In this document: piece by piece, positions 1 to 8,486 of the stretch
Position numbering within the stretch: the first letter of the stretch is position 1
Layout of the letters: each line of letters starts with the position of its first letter
Assembly (NCBI RefSeq): GCF_018224925.1
Contig: NZ_JAGTUF010000006.1
Span: 105,980-169,979, forward strand
DNA from: Magnetospirillum sulfuroxidans
GTDB lineage: Bacteria; Pseudomonadota; Alphaproteobacteria; Rhodospirillales; Magnetospirillaceae
Reading direction: 5' to 3'
Length of the DNA stretch: 64,000 bases
Made by a program: the position numbers and the translations under genes
Notes under the pieces: model-generated
What the model was told of the DNA's origin: nothing
What the model saw: the letters and a program-made list of their open reading frames with translations, nothing else
The model's database searches: none

Positions 1-240
1 CAGATTCCCGCCAATCATCTGTTGGTCAAGAATGCCACCGTGATCGGCTATTGGTGGGGCGCGTACCGTACGCTCAATCCCCTGCTGGTGCGCCAATCCA
101 TGGCCGAGGCCCTGGATATGTGGGCGGCGGGCAAGCTGCGCCCCCATGTCGGGGCGTGCTTGCCGTTGGCCCAGGCGGATGCGGCCATCGGCATGCTGAA
201 AAGCCGCGCCGCCACCGGCAAGGTGGTCTTGACGGTTTAG
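1..240 (+). CDS. Quinone oxidoreductase / MDR-family alcohol dehydrogenase, C-terminal fragment
   Basis: This is the last 79 codons of a gene that begins before the window; frame 1 is open from the first base to the TAG at 238-240. The segment 'LLVKNATVIGYWWGAY' followed by a proline-containing loop, and the ending 'AATGKVVLTV', match the C-terminus of zinc-independent NADPH:quinone oxidoreductases of the medium-chain dehydrogenase family. These enzymes transfer hydride from NADPH to quinones or enones in the cytoplasm. The substrate cannot be told from the fragment. It overlaps the convergent ferredoxin reductase gene by four bases. Confidence 0.8.
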   Translation, partial: QIPANHLLVKNATVIGYWWGAYRTLNPLLVRQSMAEALDMWAAGKLRPHVGACLPLAQADAAIGMLKSRAATGKVVLTV

Positions 241-1265
241 CCGGGCGACTGGCCCGGCATGCCCATGCTGGTGGAATGTTCGAAATGCAGCGCCTCGCCC
301 GGATGGGCGGCTTCATAGGCCGAATGGGCGGCGCGGGCGGCCTCGGCGAAGCCTGACAGGATCAGCTTCAGCTTGCCCGGATAGGTGCAGATGTCGCCGG
401 CGGCGAAAATGCCGGGCACGCTGGTTTGCATGCTGGCCGGATCGACGCTGATGACATTCTTGTCCATGGTCAGGCCCCATTGGGCGATCGGGCCAAGCTC
501 GGTGGCCAGGCCGAAGAACGGCAGCAGCACGTCGGCGGCCAGGGTGCGGGTTTGCCCGTCCAAGGTGGCGACGACGACGCTGTGCAATGCGCCATTGGCG
601 CCGCCCAGGCCATGCAGTTGATAGGGGACCACCAGTTCGACGGCGCCGGCAGCGGCCAGGGCTTTCAACTTGGCCTCGGATTCGGGGGCGGCGCGGAATT
701 TCGGCCGCCGATGCACCACCTGAACGCTGGCGGCCAGCTCGGCCAGGGAAATCGCCCAATCGACGGCGGAATCGCCGCCGCCGGCAATCACCACTTTCTT
801 GCCGCGAAACGCCTCGCGCTTGGTGACGAAGTAATTGATGCCGCAGCCCTGGCCCTTGCCTTCATAGGCGTGCAGGCCATCCAGCGGCGGCCGGTTCGGG
901 CCGAAAGCGCCGCTGCCGGCGGCGACGATGACCACCTTGGCGGAGATCTCGGTGCCGTCCGACAAGGTACAGCGCCACGTCTCCCCCGCCTTGTCCAAGC
1001 CGACCATCTGGCGGCCCAAATGATAGGTGGGGTTGAACGGCGCCGCTTGCGCCGCAAGTTGATCGATCAGGTCGGCGGCCAGCACGCTGGGATGGGCGGG
1101 GACGTCATAGATGGGCTTTTCCGGATACAGCGCGGCGCATTGGCCGCCGACGGAATCCAGCGCATCGACCACATGACAGTTCAGCCGCACCATGCCGCAC
1201 TGGAACACGGCGAACAGACCGGCAGGGCCGGCTCCCACCACCACAACGTCGGTTTCATGTTTCAT
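237..1265 (-). CDS. Ferredoxin--NADP(+) reductase, thioredoxin reductase-like (type 2)
   Basis: A 342-residue FAD enzyme that moves electrons between NADPH and ferredoxin or flavodoxin in the cytoplasm. The N-terminus has the FAD dinucleotide motif GAGPAG (residues 11-16). A second Rossmann motif, GGGDSAVDWA, in the middle binds NADPH. Late motifs 'AAGDICTYPGKLKL' and a GMPGQ tail fit this family. No CxxC redox pair is seen, which separates it from thioredoxin reductase. I chose the ATG at 1265 because the FAD motif follows immediately; upstream in-frame codons overlap the HAD gene out of frame. The length of about 340 residues is typical. It probably shares a transcript with the HAD gene, 13 bases upstream. 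Confidence 0.9.
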   Translation of the reverse strand: MKHETDVVVVGAGPAGLFAVFQCGMVRLNCHVVDALDSVGGQCAALYPEKPIYDVPAHPSVLAADLIDQLAAQAAPFNPTYHLGRQMVGLDKAGETWRCTLSDGTEISAKVVIVAAGSGAFGPNRPPLDGLHAYEGKGQGCGINYFVTKREAFRGKKVVIAGGGDSAVDWAISLAELAASVQVVHRRPKFRAAPESEAKLKALAAAGAVELVVPYQLHGLGGANGALHSVVVATLDGQTRTLAADVLLPFFGLATELGPIAQWGLTMDKNVISVDPASMQTSVPGIFAAGDICTYPGKLKLILSGFAEAARAAHSAYEAAHPGEALHFEHSTSMGMPGQSPG

Positions 1266-1278
1266 CGTCTGTCGCCCT

Positions 1279-2148
1279 TTACCAGAGGAAGCTACGGATG
1301 GCGGCGACGGGAACGTCGCCATGTTCGGCCACCAGCCGGTCCAGATTATCTTGTGTCGGAACTTCGCCCGGCGCGATGGCCAAATCCTTGGCGTGGATGC
1401 CTTGGGTGACGAACACCGCGCCGGCCAGCCCGGCGCCATTGGCGCCCTTGACGTCGGTGTGCAGGGCGTCGCCCACCGCCAGCACCCGCGCCGCCGGCAC
1501 TCCCAGGATCTTCAGCGCCTGGGCATAGATGGCCGGATCGGGCTTGCCGCGCATGGAAACAAGGCCGCCCATGGCGACATAGCGTTCGGCCAGGGCGCCG
1601 GCACAGACGATGGGTTGGCCCTGGCGCATGACCACCAGATCGGGATTGGCGCAAACCATGGGCAACTGACGGGTCAGGGCCTGTTGCATGGCGGGCGCGT
1701 AATCCTCGACCGTTTCCTCCATGTCCCAGGGACCGGTGTTCAAGATGAAATCGGCGTGTTCCAGATCGACGCTGACGTAATCCAGGCCCAAGAAGACGTT
1801 TTCGTCGCGCTCGGGTCCCATGTGATAGAGGTTGCGGCCCAAGGCGGCGTAGAACGGATCGGTGCGGTCGCGCAATTCCAGGTAAACCGCCTCGCCCGAG
1901 GATAATACGTGGTCGTAAAGCTCGCGGCCGATGCCCATGCGGGCCAGTTGTTCGACCAGCGCGTCGGCGCGGCGCGGGGCGTTGGACAGCAACAGGCTTT
2001 GCTTGCCCGCCGCGCGCAAGGCGACCAGGGTGTCGCGGGCGCCGGCATAGGCCTCGACGCCGTCATGGACGACGCCCCACAAATCAAGAATGAAGGCGTC
2101 GGCCCGATCGGCGATGGCGGCAAGGCCGGAAATCTGGGCAATGGACAT
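1279..2148 (-). CDS. HAD superfamily class IIA hydrolase (TIGR01459-type, NagD-like)
   Basis: A 289-residue cytoplasmic phosphatase-like protein. The nucleophile motif near residue 22 reads 'LDLWGVVHDG', which is characteristic of this alphaproteobacterial subfamily: the usual DxD is DxW, so the general acid two residues on is absent. A threonine/serine loop 'LLLSNAPRR' and a C-terminal 'GDALHTDVKGANGAG' complete the HAD fold. The substrate is unknown, though NagD relatives act on small sugar phosphates and nucleotides. Its ATG overlaps the TAA of pyrD by one base (TAATG), implying translational coupling. Confidence 0.87.
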   Translation of the reverse strand: MSIAQISGLAAIADRADAFILDLWGVVHDGVEAYAGARDTLVALRAAGKQSLLLSNAPRRADALVEQLARMGIGRELYDHVLSSGEAVYLELRDRTDPFYAALGRNLYHMGPERDENVFLGLDYVSVDLEHADFILNTGPWDMEETVEDYAPAMQQALTRQLPMVCANPDLVVMRQGQPIVCAGALAERYVAMGGLVSMRGKPDPAIYAQALKILGVPAARVLAVGDALHTDVKGANGAGLAGAVFVTQGIHAKDLAIAPGEVPTQDNLDRLVAEHGDVPVAAIRSFLW

Positions 2149-3215
2149 TACTTCCCCCGGTGGGCGGCGCCGACGGCATCGGCGATATTGTTATAGCCAT
2201 CGGCGGCCAAGAGGGCGATCAGACCGCGGTTGATGCGCTCGATCAGGGCGGTGCCCTGATAGACCAAGGCGGAATAGACCTGAACCAGGGCGGCTCCGGC
2301 CTTGATCTTGGCATAGGCGTCGGCGGCGCCGGCAATGCCGCCCGCGCCGATCAGCGGCAATTTGCCCTCGGTCAGGGCGTACATTTGGTGCAGCACGGCG
2401 GTCGATGGGGCCAGCAGCGGCGCGCCGGACAAGCCGCCGGTTTCGCTGGCGTGGGCGCTTTGCAAGCTTGGCGGGCGGGCAATGGTGGTGTTGGACACGA
2501 TCAGGCCATCCAAGGCGCCGGACAAGGCCACGGCGGCGATGTCGGCCAGATCCTCGTCATTGAGATCCGGTGCGATCTTGAGCAGCAGCGGCGGCCGCTT
2601 GGCCCCTTCGCTGGCCAGGTCAAGGGCGGTTCGGGTGCGGCCGACCAGACCTTCCAATTGATCGCGGCCTTGCAGCGCCCGCAGGCCCGGCGTGTTGGGC
2701 GACGAGACGTTGATGACGATGTAATCGGACAGCGGCGCCAGTTTGGCGGCGCCCTTTTCGTAATCGCTGGCGGCGTCCTCGGTGTCCTTGTTCTTGCCCA
2801 GATTGGCGCCGACGATGCCGATGCGCGGCCGTGCCAGCAAGCGTGCGGCCACCGCGTCCAGGCCTTGGTTGTTAAAGCCCATGCGGTTGATGACGGCCTG
2901 ATCCTCGGACAGCCGGAACATGCGCGGCTTGGGGTTGCCGGGCTGCGGGCGCGGCGTCACCGAGCCGATCTCGACGAAGCCGAAACCTTGCCCCAGCATG
3001 GCGTCGGGAACCTCGGCATTCTTGTCGAAGCCGGCGGCCAGGCCGACCGGATTGGGGAAGCGCAGGCCCCACAAATTCTGTTCCAGGCAGGCATGGGACA
3101 CGGCGCGGCGGCCCGGCACCAATCGGGATTTCAGGGCGCGGATGGTCAGGCCATGGGCCTGTTCCGGGTCGAGCTTGCGCAACAGCGGCCCAACCAGCGT
3201 GTAAAGATCGGCCAT
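2148..3215 (-). CDS. pyrD: Dihydroorotate dehydrogenase (quinone), class 2
   Basis: Oxidises dihydroorotate to orotate in pyrimidine synthesis and passes electrons to quinone at the inner membrane. Class 2 features are visible: an N-terminal helical extension (residues 1-40) for membrane contact, 'NPVGLAAGFDKNAEVP', 'FGFVEIGSVTPRPQPGNPKPR', 'INVSSPNTPGLR' containing the catalytic serine, and the FMN phosphate loop 'LPLIGAGGI'. I chose the ATG at 3215, giving 355 residues, because the DUF952 stop lies just before it; an in-frame start at 3251 would overlap that gene. It is the central gene of a tight leftward group. Confidence 0.95.
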   Translation of the reverse strand: MADLYTLVGPLLRKLDPEQAHGLTIRALKSRLVPGRRAVSHACLEQNLWGLRFPNPVGLAAGFDKNAEVPDAMLGQGFGFVEIGSVTPRPQPGNPKPRMFRLSEDQAVINRMGFNNQGLDAVAARLLARPRIGIVGANLGKNKDTEDAASDYEKGAAKLAPLSDYIVINVSSPNTPGLRALQGRDQLEGLVGRTRTALDLASEGAKRPPLLLKIAPDLNDEDLADIAAVALSGALDGLIVSNTTIARPPSLQSAHASETGGLSGAPLLAPSTAVLHQMYALTEGKLPLIGAGGIAGAADAYAKIKAGAALVQVYSALVYQGTALIERINRGLIALLAADGYNNIADAVGAAHRGK

Positions 3216-3216
3216 G

Positions 3217-3564
3217 TCAGTCCTCGAACGGGGGAAAGATGTGGTGGCCATCCGCGCCCAGGGGCAGCGGCTTGGCCCAACGCGCCGCGCTGACCGGCAG
3301 GGCGGCGTAAAGATGCGGAAACAATTGTCCGCCGCGTGATACTTCCCATTTCAGCGCCGCGCCCAGGGCGTCGGCATCGACGGCCAGCAGCAGCAGGCCA
3401 GTCTGCCCGGCGCGATGCTTGGCGGCGCTTTCAACGATCTGGGACGCGGTGGAAAAATGCATGAAGCCATCGGCCGCATCCTGGGACGAACCAAGATAGA
3501 AGCCGGAATTTTGCGCCGCCTGCCATTCGTCGGCACGGCACATGTGATAGAGGGTGGTGGTCAT
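3217..3564 (-). CDS. DUF952 domain protein
   Basis: A 115-residue cytoplasmic protein that covers the DUF952 domain from end to end. The start 'LYHMCRADEW', the core 'DGFMHFSTASQI', and 'GGQLFPHLYAALP' with histidines are the conserved parts. Homologues resemble ADP-ribosyl-transfer folds and often act as small stand-alone enzymes, but the reaction is not established. The gene sits one base upstream of pyrD, so it is probably cotranscribed with it. Confidence 0.85.
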   Translation of the reverse strand: MTTTLYHMCRADEWQAAQNSGFYLGSSQDAADGFMHFSTASQIVESAAKHRAGQTGLLLLAVDADALGAALKWEVSRGGQLFPHLYAALPVSAARWAKPLPLGADGHHIFPPFED

Positions 3565-3594
3565 AATGGTGCGGACATTAGGGGCAAATGCCCG

Positions 3595-4224
3595 TCAAGG
3601 CAACGGCGACGCCCCGATCACCGGTTCATGCAGCCACAACAGCAGCGCATAGATCGCCAATCCGGCCAGCGGTCGCCACCAGCCGATTTCCGGCAGCATG
3701 GCCGGATGAATTTTTGCGGTCAGGGCGGCCAGTTGCTGCCAATCGGGCAGGCTCCGCTTACGCTTGGAATCCAGCAGACGCAGACCCATCAGGGCCAAAG
3801 CCAGCAAGGGGGCGAAGATCATCAGCGCCGCCACGTCGCCATTGGGCACCATGTGGGCGGCGGCCCACAGGGCCAGCCCCCACAAGATGGGATGGCGGGT
3901 CAGGCGCAGCAGGCCGGGACGGGCGGGGTCGTAGCCGCGCCGGCCGGGGCCGATGGAAAAGGGATTGGCGGCGGTCATGCCGATGGTCAGCAACAGGCAG
4001 GCGGGCAGCATGGCCAGCGGCGGCACCCAGCGCATCCACGGCGCTTGTTCCCACAGCAACAATGTGGGGGCTTGTTGATAGGCGACGATGATCCAGGCCA
4101 GCAAGGCGAGGGAGACGATGGAATAGGCGACGGAAAACCCGACGATCCCGCCCAGACGGGCCTCGGCCCAGCGACGGAAGCGGGGCTGGTTGGTCAGGCG
4201 GTGACTGACCAGAAAGACCAGCAC
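3595..4224 (-). CDS. NnrU family membrane protein, start uncertain
   Basis: About 209 residues of integral membrane protein with five or six hydrophobic segments and the family core 'GMTAANPFSIGPGRRGYDPARPGLLRLTRHPILWG'-like stretch around residues 85-115. NnrU proteins are linked to nitric oxide/denitrification loci and resemble isoprenylcysteine methyltransferase folds; the biochemical role is unproven. No ATG, GTG or TTG lies between an in-frame TGA and the GTG at 4224, so that GTG is the first conventional start. Starting there cuts the first hydrophobic helix. A CTG at 4257, preceded by GAGGT inside the end of folD, would restore it. Confidence 0.8.
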   Translation of the reverse strand: MLVFLVSHRLTNQPRFRRWAEARLGGIVGFSVAYSIVSLALLAWIIVAYQQAPTLLLWEQAPWMRWVPPLAMLPACLLLTIGMTAANPFSIGPGRRGYDPARPGLLRLTRHPILWGLALWAAAHMVPNGDVAALMIFAPLLALALMGLRLLDSKRKRSLPDWQQLAALTAKIHPAMLPEIGWWRPLAGLAIYALLLWLHEPVIGASPLP

Positions 4225-4247
4225 CGCCAGAGCGAGGGGGAGCAGCC

Positions 4248-5147
4248 CTAGTTCCAGGGGTTGACCTCGGGGATATCAAGGCGATGCAGGCGGGCCGCCG
4301 CCGTCAGGGTGTTGCGCAGCAGGCAGGCGATGGTCATGGGGCCGACGCCGCCGGGCACCGGGGTGATGGCGCCGGCGACCTGGACCGCCTCGGCGAATTT
4401 GACGTCGCCGACCAGCTTGGACTTGCCGTCGGGCAAGGTCACCCGGTTGATGCCGACGTCAATGACCGTGGCGCCCGGCTTGATCCAATCGCCGCGGATC
4501 ATTTCCGGCTTGCCGACGGCGGCGACGACGATGTCGGCGGCGCGGATCTCGGCCGGCAGATCCTTGGTTTGGGAATGGGCGATGGTCACGGTGCAGCTTT
4601 CGCGGATCAACAGATTGGCCATGGGCTTGCCGACGATATTAGAACGGCCGACAACCACGGCCTTGAGCCCGGTCAAGAGCCCGAGATGATCGCGCAGCAT
4701 CATCAACGAGCCCAGCGGCGTGCACGGAATCATGCCGATCCCGCCCGAGGCCAGCATGCCGACATTCCACGGGTGAAAGCCATCGACGTCCTTGTCGGGG
4801 CGAATGGTCTCAATCACCTTTTGCGCGTTGATGTGACGGGGCAGCGGCAATTGCACCAAGATTCCGTGAACGTCCGGGTCGTCGTTCAACCCCTCGATCA
4901 GGTTCAGCAGGTGGTGTTCGCTGGTATCCGCCGGCAGCACGTGCTCGAACGATTTCATGCCGCATTCGGCGGCGCGCTTGTTCTTGTTGCGCACATAGAC
5001 TTGGCTGGCCGGGTCCTCGCCCACCAGCACCACCGCCAGACCGGGGGTAACGTGGTGCAGATCGCGGATCTCATGCACCCGCGCGGTGATTTCGTCACGC
5101 AGATTGGCGGAAAAGGCGTTGCCGTCGATAAGCTTGGCCTGAGTCAT
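4248..5147 (-). CDS. folD: Bifunctional methylenetetrahydrofolate dehydrogenase / cyclohydrolase
   Basis: Interconverts 5,10-methylene- and 10-formyl-tetrahydrofolate with NADP in the cytoplasm. The 299 residues contain the two FolD signatures: '[20 protein letters not shown]', with the catalytic lysine and tyrosine region, and 'PCTPLG' followed by '[14 protein letters not shown]'. The C-terminal '[18 protein letters not shown]' is also typical. I used the ATG at 5147, which overlaps the TGA of the DUF167 gene (ATGA); an in-frame ATG at 5165 would lie within that gene. Its 10-formyl-THF product feeds purine and fMet synthesis. Confidence 0.96.
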   Translation of the reverse strand: MTQAKLIDGNAFSANLRDEITARVHEIRDLHHVTPGLAVVLVGEDPASQVYVRNKNKRAAECGMKSFEHVLPADTSEHHLLNLIEGLNDDPDVHGILVQLPLPRHINAQKVIETIRPDKDVDGFHPWNVGMLASGGIGMIPCTPLGSLMMLRDHLGLLTGLKAVVVGRSNIVGKPMANLLIRESCTVTIAHSQTKDLPAEIRAADIVVAAVGKPEMIRGDWIKPGATVIDVGINRVTLPDGKSKLVGDVKFAEAVQVAGAITPVPGGVGPMTIACLLRNTLTAAARLHRLDIPEVNPWN

Positions 5148-5467
5148 GATCGTTTCGCCATCCATTGGTCAAGGCGGGCGGCCAGTTCGGCCCCGTCGCC
5201 GGAAATCAACAAGGTCTTGCGGCGGTCGGTGGCGCCGGCGACGATTTCGATCAGCGATTTCGCCACCCGCCATTCCTTGGCCAACATCTTGATCAGGGCG
5301 GCATTGGCCTTGCCGTCTTCCGGCACCGCCGTCACCGCCGCTTTCACCACGACGCCGCCATCGGCCTCGGCGGCCAGACCATCGACCTTGTCACGCGACG
5401 CCTTGGGGGTCAGGCGGACGAAGACCTTCAGCCCCTGGGGCGCAAGGCTATAGGGGGCTGGGCTCAA
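5144..5467 (-). CDS. DUF167 (YggU-type) family protein
   Basis: A small cytoplasmic alpha/beta protein of about 107 residues. The DUF167 core '[15 protein letters not shown]', '[15 protein letters not shown]' and '[14 protein letters not shown]' is complete. The function is unknown; YggU-type genes very often follow yggT, as here. The start is uncertain: the open frame extends to 5530 within yggT, but a TTG at 5467 overlaps the yggT stop and gives a protein of family length. The stop overlaps the folD ATG, so yggT, this gene and folD look cotranscribed. Confidence 0.85.
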   Translation of the reverse strand: MSPAPYSLAPQGLKVFVRLTPKASRDKVDGLAAEADGGVVVKAAVTAVPEDGKANAALIKMLAKEWRVAKSLIEIVAGATDRRKTLLISGDGAELAARLDQWMAKRS

Positions 5468-5769
5468 AAGCCCTGCACCGCCAGCAACAGCTTTTTCACC
5501 ACCATTTGCAGGAACAAGATGATCAGCCACAGGGCGATGGGCGACAAATCGACGGCGCCGATATCGGGCAGCCAGCGGCGCAACGGCCGCAACGCCGGCT
5601 CGGTCAGGCGCGCCAAGACGTCGCCGATGGTGCGGACGGCGTGGTTATAGGTGTTGATGACGCCAAAGGCGATCAGCCAGGAAAAGATGACCGTGGCCAG
5701 AACCACATACCAATAGAACTCGAGGGCGAAATAAATCACCGTCAACAACGGTTCCAGGATGATGTCCAT
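5464..5769 (-). CDS. YggT family inner membrane protein
   Basis: A 101-residue protein with two membrane segments (about residues 5-30 and 75-98), joined by the conserved linker 'DVLARLTEPALRPLRRWLPDIGAVDLSPI'-type region. YggT proteins are widespread, have been linked to osmotic shock resistance and septum or chlorophyll-related functions in other groups, and have no firmly assigned reaction. It is the first gene of the yggT-DUF167-folD run, and its start codon stands alone after an intergenic hairpin. Confidence 0.88.
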   Translation of the reverse strand: MDIILEPLLTVIYFALEFYWYVVLATVIFSWLIAFGVINTYNHAVRTIGDVLARLTEPALRPLRRWLPDIGAVDLSPIALWLIILFLQMVVKKLLLAVQGF

Positions 5770-5835
5770 GGGGCAGCGGCCTTGATGGTTTGCGTTTCAG
5801 GGGAAACCTAACCACAGCAGGGCGTTAGCGCAAGC

Positions 5836-5875
5836 GCGCTGTTGCGGGATCGCCAAGGCGGACCCGCAACAGCGC
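5836..5875. terminator. Perfect 13-bp hairpin between hemerythrin and yggT
   Basis: The arms at 5836-5848 and 5863-5875 are perfectly complementary over 13 bases. The 14-base loop holds a further CGCC-AA-GGCG mini-stem at 5851-5860. It lies ten bases past the stop of the leftward bacteriohemerythrin gene, the place for a transcription terminator or mRNA 3' end. No U-run follows on either strand, so it could also be a REP-like element. The structure is seen directly; the function is inferred. Confidence 0.55.
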
Positions 5876-5884
5876 CCCCTGGGG

Positions 5885-6280
5885 TCACGCCGCCTGATAG
5901 CCGGCTTGCATGGCGAATTGGGCGGTGACGGCGTCCATGGTGTTGCGATGGACCATCAGCCATTCCGGCAGCGCCTTGGTGAAATAGGAATCCTGCGGAT
6001 TGCCGGCTTCCAACTTGGTCAAAACAGAGGCCAATTCGGCCAGGACCCGTTCGTGTTCCCCCTGATGACAGCCCAGGGCGAAAAAGCCGGTCTTGGCCAT
6101 CATTGCTTCTTCGCGGGCGAAATGCTCGCGGCAATGGTCGATAAAGTGACGCAGCAGATCCAGGCGTTGCGGCAAGGCGGCTTCGGCCAGGGCGTTGATC
6201 TGACCGGCGGCGACCGCATGGTCGTCATCCATGAATCCCACCCCGACATCAAGCCCCGCATGCCACTCAAGAACAGACAT
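5885..6280 (-). CDS. Bacteriohemerythrin (single-domain, diiron O2-binding)
   Basis: A 131-residue four-helix protein that binds O2 reversibly at a non-heme diiron site, and may bind NO. All seven ligands can be placed: His21, His53, Glu57, His72, His76, His111 and Asp116, with the usual H-x3-E, H-x3-H and H-x4-D spacings. There is no signal peptide or membrane segment, so it is cytoplasmic. Magnetospirillum-type microaerophiles encode many such proteins, used in oxygen delivery or sensing. It is monocistronic, with its own promoter upstream. Confidence 0.93.
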   Translation of the reverse strand: MSVLEWHAGLDVGVGFMDDDHAVAAGQINALAEAALPQRLDLLRHFIDHCREHFAREEAMMAKTGFFALGCHQGEHERVLAELASVLTKLEAGNPQDSYFTKALPEWLMVHRNTMDAVTAQFAMQAGYQAA

Positions 6281-6331
6281 TTTCCTTACCTTTCCCGTTC
6301 GGCGACTGGCGGTGTCGGTTGCACTGCACCG

Positions 6332-6360
6332 ATATTGCCAACGTCCCCTATAGGGGGCAA
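6332..6360 (-). promoter_or_regulatory. Promoter of bacteriohemerythrin with palindrome in spacer
   Basis: On the minus strand, TTGCCC (6355-6360) and CAATAT (6332-6337) are separated by 17 bases, a fair sigma-70 match. The spacer is almost filled by the perfect palindrome CCCCTATAGGGG (6345-6356), a likely operator. A second small inverted repeat, AATAC-CT-GTATT (6364-6375), lies just upstream. No known regulator motif was recognised, although O2 or NO control would make sense for the gene. Confidence 0.45.
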
Positions 6361-6392
6361 GTAAATACCTGTATTAAAAATAAGGGGAAGGG

Positions 6393-8294
6393 TCAGGGGC
6401 TTTCCCGCCGCAGGTGACGGTACAAGGTGTTGCGGCTGATGCCCAATTGCTTGGCCGCCTGCGACATATTGCCGCCGCAGGCTTCCACCGCTTGTTCCAT
6501 CAAAGTCTCGGAGACGGTGCGCAAGCTGCCGCCCTGGGGGGCGGTGCCGGGGACGGGGTGGCGCAAATCGTCAATCAGGTCGTCGGGCAGGTGCTGCCAG
6601 CGGATGCGGTTTTCGCCGGGTTCCAGCAAGGCGCAGGCGGTGCGCAGGGCGTTGGCCAATTGGCGGATGTTCCCTGGCCAGGCATAGCCGGCGAAGGCGG
6701 CGGCGACCTGCGCCGACAGGGCCAGACCGCCGCCGGGTTCGAGGTCGTCAAGAATGCGGGCGACCAGATGTTGCAAATCGCCACGTTGGCGCAGGGGCGG
6801 CAAATTCAGCGACAGGCCGTTGATGCGGTAATAAAGATCGGCGCGGAAACGGCCCGCCGCGATGGCTTGCTTGAGCGGTTGATGGGTGGCGGTGATCAAG
6901 GTGAAATCCACCTGAACCGGCTTGCCGCCGCCCAGCGGCACCACCTGATGGTCCTGCAACACCCGCAACAGCCGGGTTTGCAAGGCCAGCGGCATGTCGC
7001 CGATTTCATCCAGGAACAAGGTGCCGCCCTGGGCTTGGCGGATGCGGCCGGCGCAGCCGTCGCGGCGGGCGCCGGTAAAGGCGCCGGGGGCATAGCCGAA
7101 CAATTCGGCTTCGATCAGATGTTCGGGCAAGGCGGCGCAATTGACGGCGATGAACGGGCCGTGCGCCCGTGGGCCGCTGGCGTGGACGGCGTGGGCGAAC
7201 ACCTCCTTGCCGACGCCGGATTCGCCATGCAGCAACAAGGCAATGGCTTTGCCCGCGACCTTGCGGGCGCGGCTGATGGCTTGGCGCAAGCTGTCGTCGC
7301 CGCTGTCGAGCGCGGCCAGGGCATCGGTCTGGGGCGTGACGGGCGCGGGGTGGGCGACAGGGCGGCGCGGCGGCGCTTCCACCCGCAGGAACAGGCGTTG
7401 GCCATGGGGGGAATTGGCCATCAGCGGCGCGCCGGGGCGGCTGTGGCCCCAATCGAGGATTTGATCCAGCGGCAGGCACAGACGGTCTTCCAGGCGCAGC
7501 CGGCCCAAATCGGTGGGGGTCAGGCCCAGCAGGGCCGACGCGGCGCGGTTGGCGCCGATGATGCGGCCGTCCTCGGCCAGGGCCAGCAATCCCTCGGCCA
7601 CCGTGCCGATGCCGTCGGGTTGCGGATGCAGGCGCAGGCGCAAAGTGCATTCGTGGCGGGCATCGAACAGGCGGTTCTCGATCATATGGGCGGCGGCGCT
7701 GACCAGTCCGGCGGTGTGCGGATGGCGGCCGCGGCGATGGCCGGAAATGTCGAGGACTCCCAGTAAGCGGCCATCGGGGCCGGCGACCGGGGCGGCGGTG
7801 CAGGTGAGGAAGCCGTTATGTTCCAAGAAGTGCTCGCCGCCATGAACGCTGACCGGCGCCGCCTCGGCCAAGGCGGTGCCGATGGCGTTGGTGCCGCGAT
7901 GGCTTTCATGCCACGAGGCGCCGGGCGTCAGCGCCACCCGCTCGGCCCGAGTCAGAAATTCGGCATCGCCCAAGGCGTCCAGCACCACCCCTTGGTCATC
8001 GGCCAAGATGACCATGGAGCCCGAGCCGCGGGTCTGGGCCTGAAGGTATTCCATCACCGGGCGGGCGCGGGTGACCAATTCACGTCGGCGTTCGATGGCA
8101 TGTGATAATTGCGGCGCCGACAGATGCGGGCTGTCGCCGCCGCGCCATGGGGTCAGGCCGGCGCCGACGCTGCGGCGCCACGATTGGGTGACGATGCTGC
8201 TGACCAGGCCGGCCGGTGGAATTTGGCCGCATTCCAGCAGATGACGGGCATGACGCAAGGCCTGCCCGGGGGGCTGCCCCTTGGCGCTGTCCAT
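6393..8294 (-). CDS. Sigma-54-dependent activator, AcoR family
   Basis: A 633-residue cytoplasmic enhancer-binding protein. In order it has a GAF-type sensor (about 70-200) with the AcoR hallmark 'HESHRGTNAIGTAL', a PAS-like segment (about 215-310), an AAA+ domain (about 330-555) and a C-terminal Fis-type helix-turn-helix 'SQAAKQLGISRNTLYRHL'. The AAA+ domain has Walker A GESGVGKE, the sigma-54 contact loop GAFTGA and Walker B GTLFLDEIGDMP. It faces the aldehyde/alcohol dehydrogenase operon, whose promoter is of the -24/-12 type, so it very likely activates that operon in response to an alcohol, acetoin or aldehyde. The effector is not known from sequence. Confidence 0.92.
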   Translation of the reverse strand: MDSAKGQPPGQALRHARHLLECGQIPPAGLVSSIVTQSWRRSVGAGLTPWRGGDSPHLSAPQLSHAIERRRELVTRARPVMEYLQAQTRGSGSMVILADDQGVVLDALGDAEFLTRAERVALTPGASWHESHRGTNAIGTALAEAAPVSVHGGEHFLEHNGFLTCTAAPVAGPDGRLLGVLDISGHRRGRHPHTAGLVSAAAHMIENRLFDARHECTLRLRLHPQPDGIGTVAEGLLALAEDGRIIGANRAASALLGLTPTDLGRLRLEDRLCLPLDQILDWGHSRPGAPLMANSPHGQRLFLRVEAPPRRPVAHPAPVTPQTDALAALDSGDDSLRQAISRARKVAGKAIALLLHGESGVGKEVFAHAVHASGPRAHGPFIAVNCAALPEHLIEAELFGYAPGAFTGARRDGCAGRIRQAQGGTLFLDEIGDMPLALQTRLLRVLQDHQVVPLGGGKPVQVDFTLITATHQPLKQAIAAGRFRADLYYRINGLSLNLPPLRQRGDLQHLVARILDDLEPGGGLALSAQVAAAFAGYAWPGNIRQLANALRTACALLEPGENRIRWQHLPDDLIDDLRHPVPGTAPQGGSLRTVSETLMEQAVEACGGNMSQAAKQLGISRNTLYRHLRRESP

Positions 8295-8352
8295 GACGTT
8301 TCTCCCTGTGGTCGCGGCTGCGTTGCGCGCTCGCGCTTACCTTTGTTGCGAA

Positions 8353-8445
8353 ACAGTGTCGAAGAGGCGGCGGGACGATTGCAAGAAAAACCTGGGTGTG
8401 CGCTGCAACCGTCCCATTTTGACACACTGTGCCGGAATGACACAG
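8353..8445. promoter_or_regulatory. Candidate upstream activator sites for the AcoR-type regulator
   Basis: Upstream of the sigma-54 promoter there are repeated GACAC elements. TGACACAC at 8420-8427 forms the imperfect dyad GACACA-C-TGTGCC (8421-8433). TGACACAG lies at 8438-8445, 18 bases from the first. The reverse form ACAGTGTCG occurs at 8353-8361. Their position about 45-135 bases before the -24 element suits an enhancer-binding protein. Assignment to the neighbouring regulator is inference. Confidence 0.45.
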
Positions 8446-8486
8446 TAATGGCGCCGTTAACGCATTGAAATAAAACGTATTTTGTT

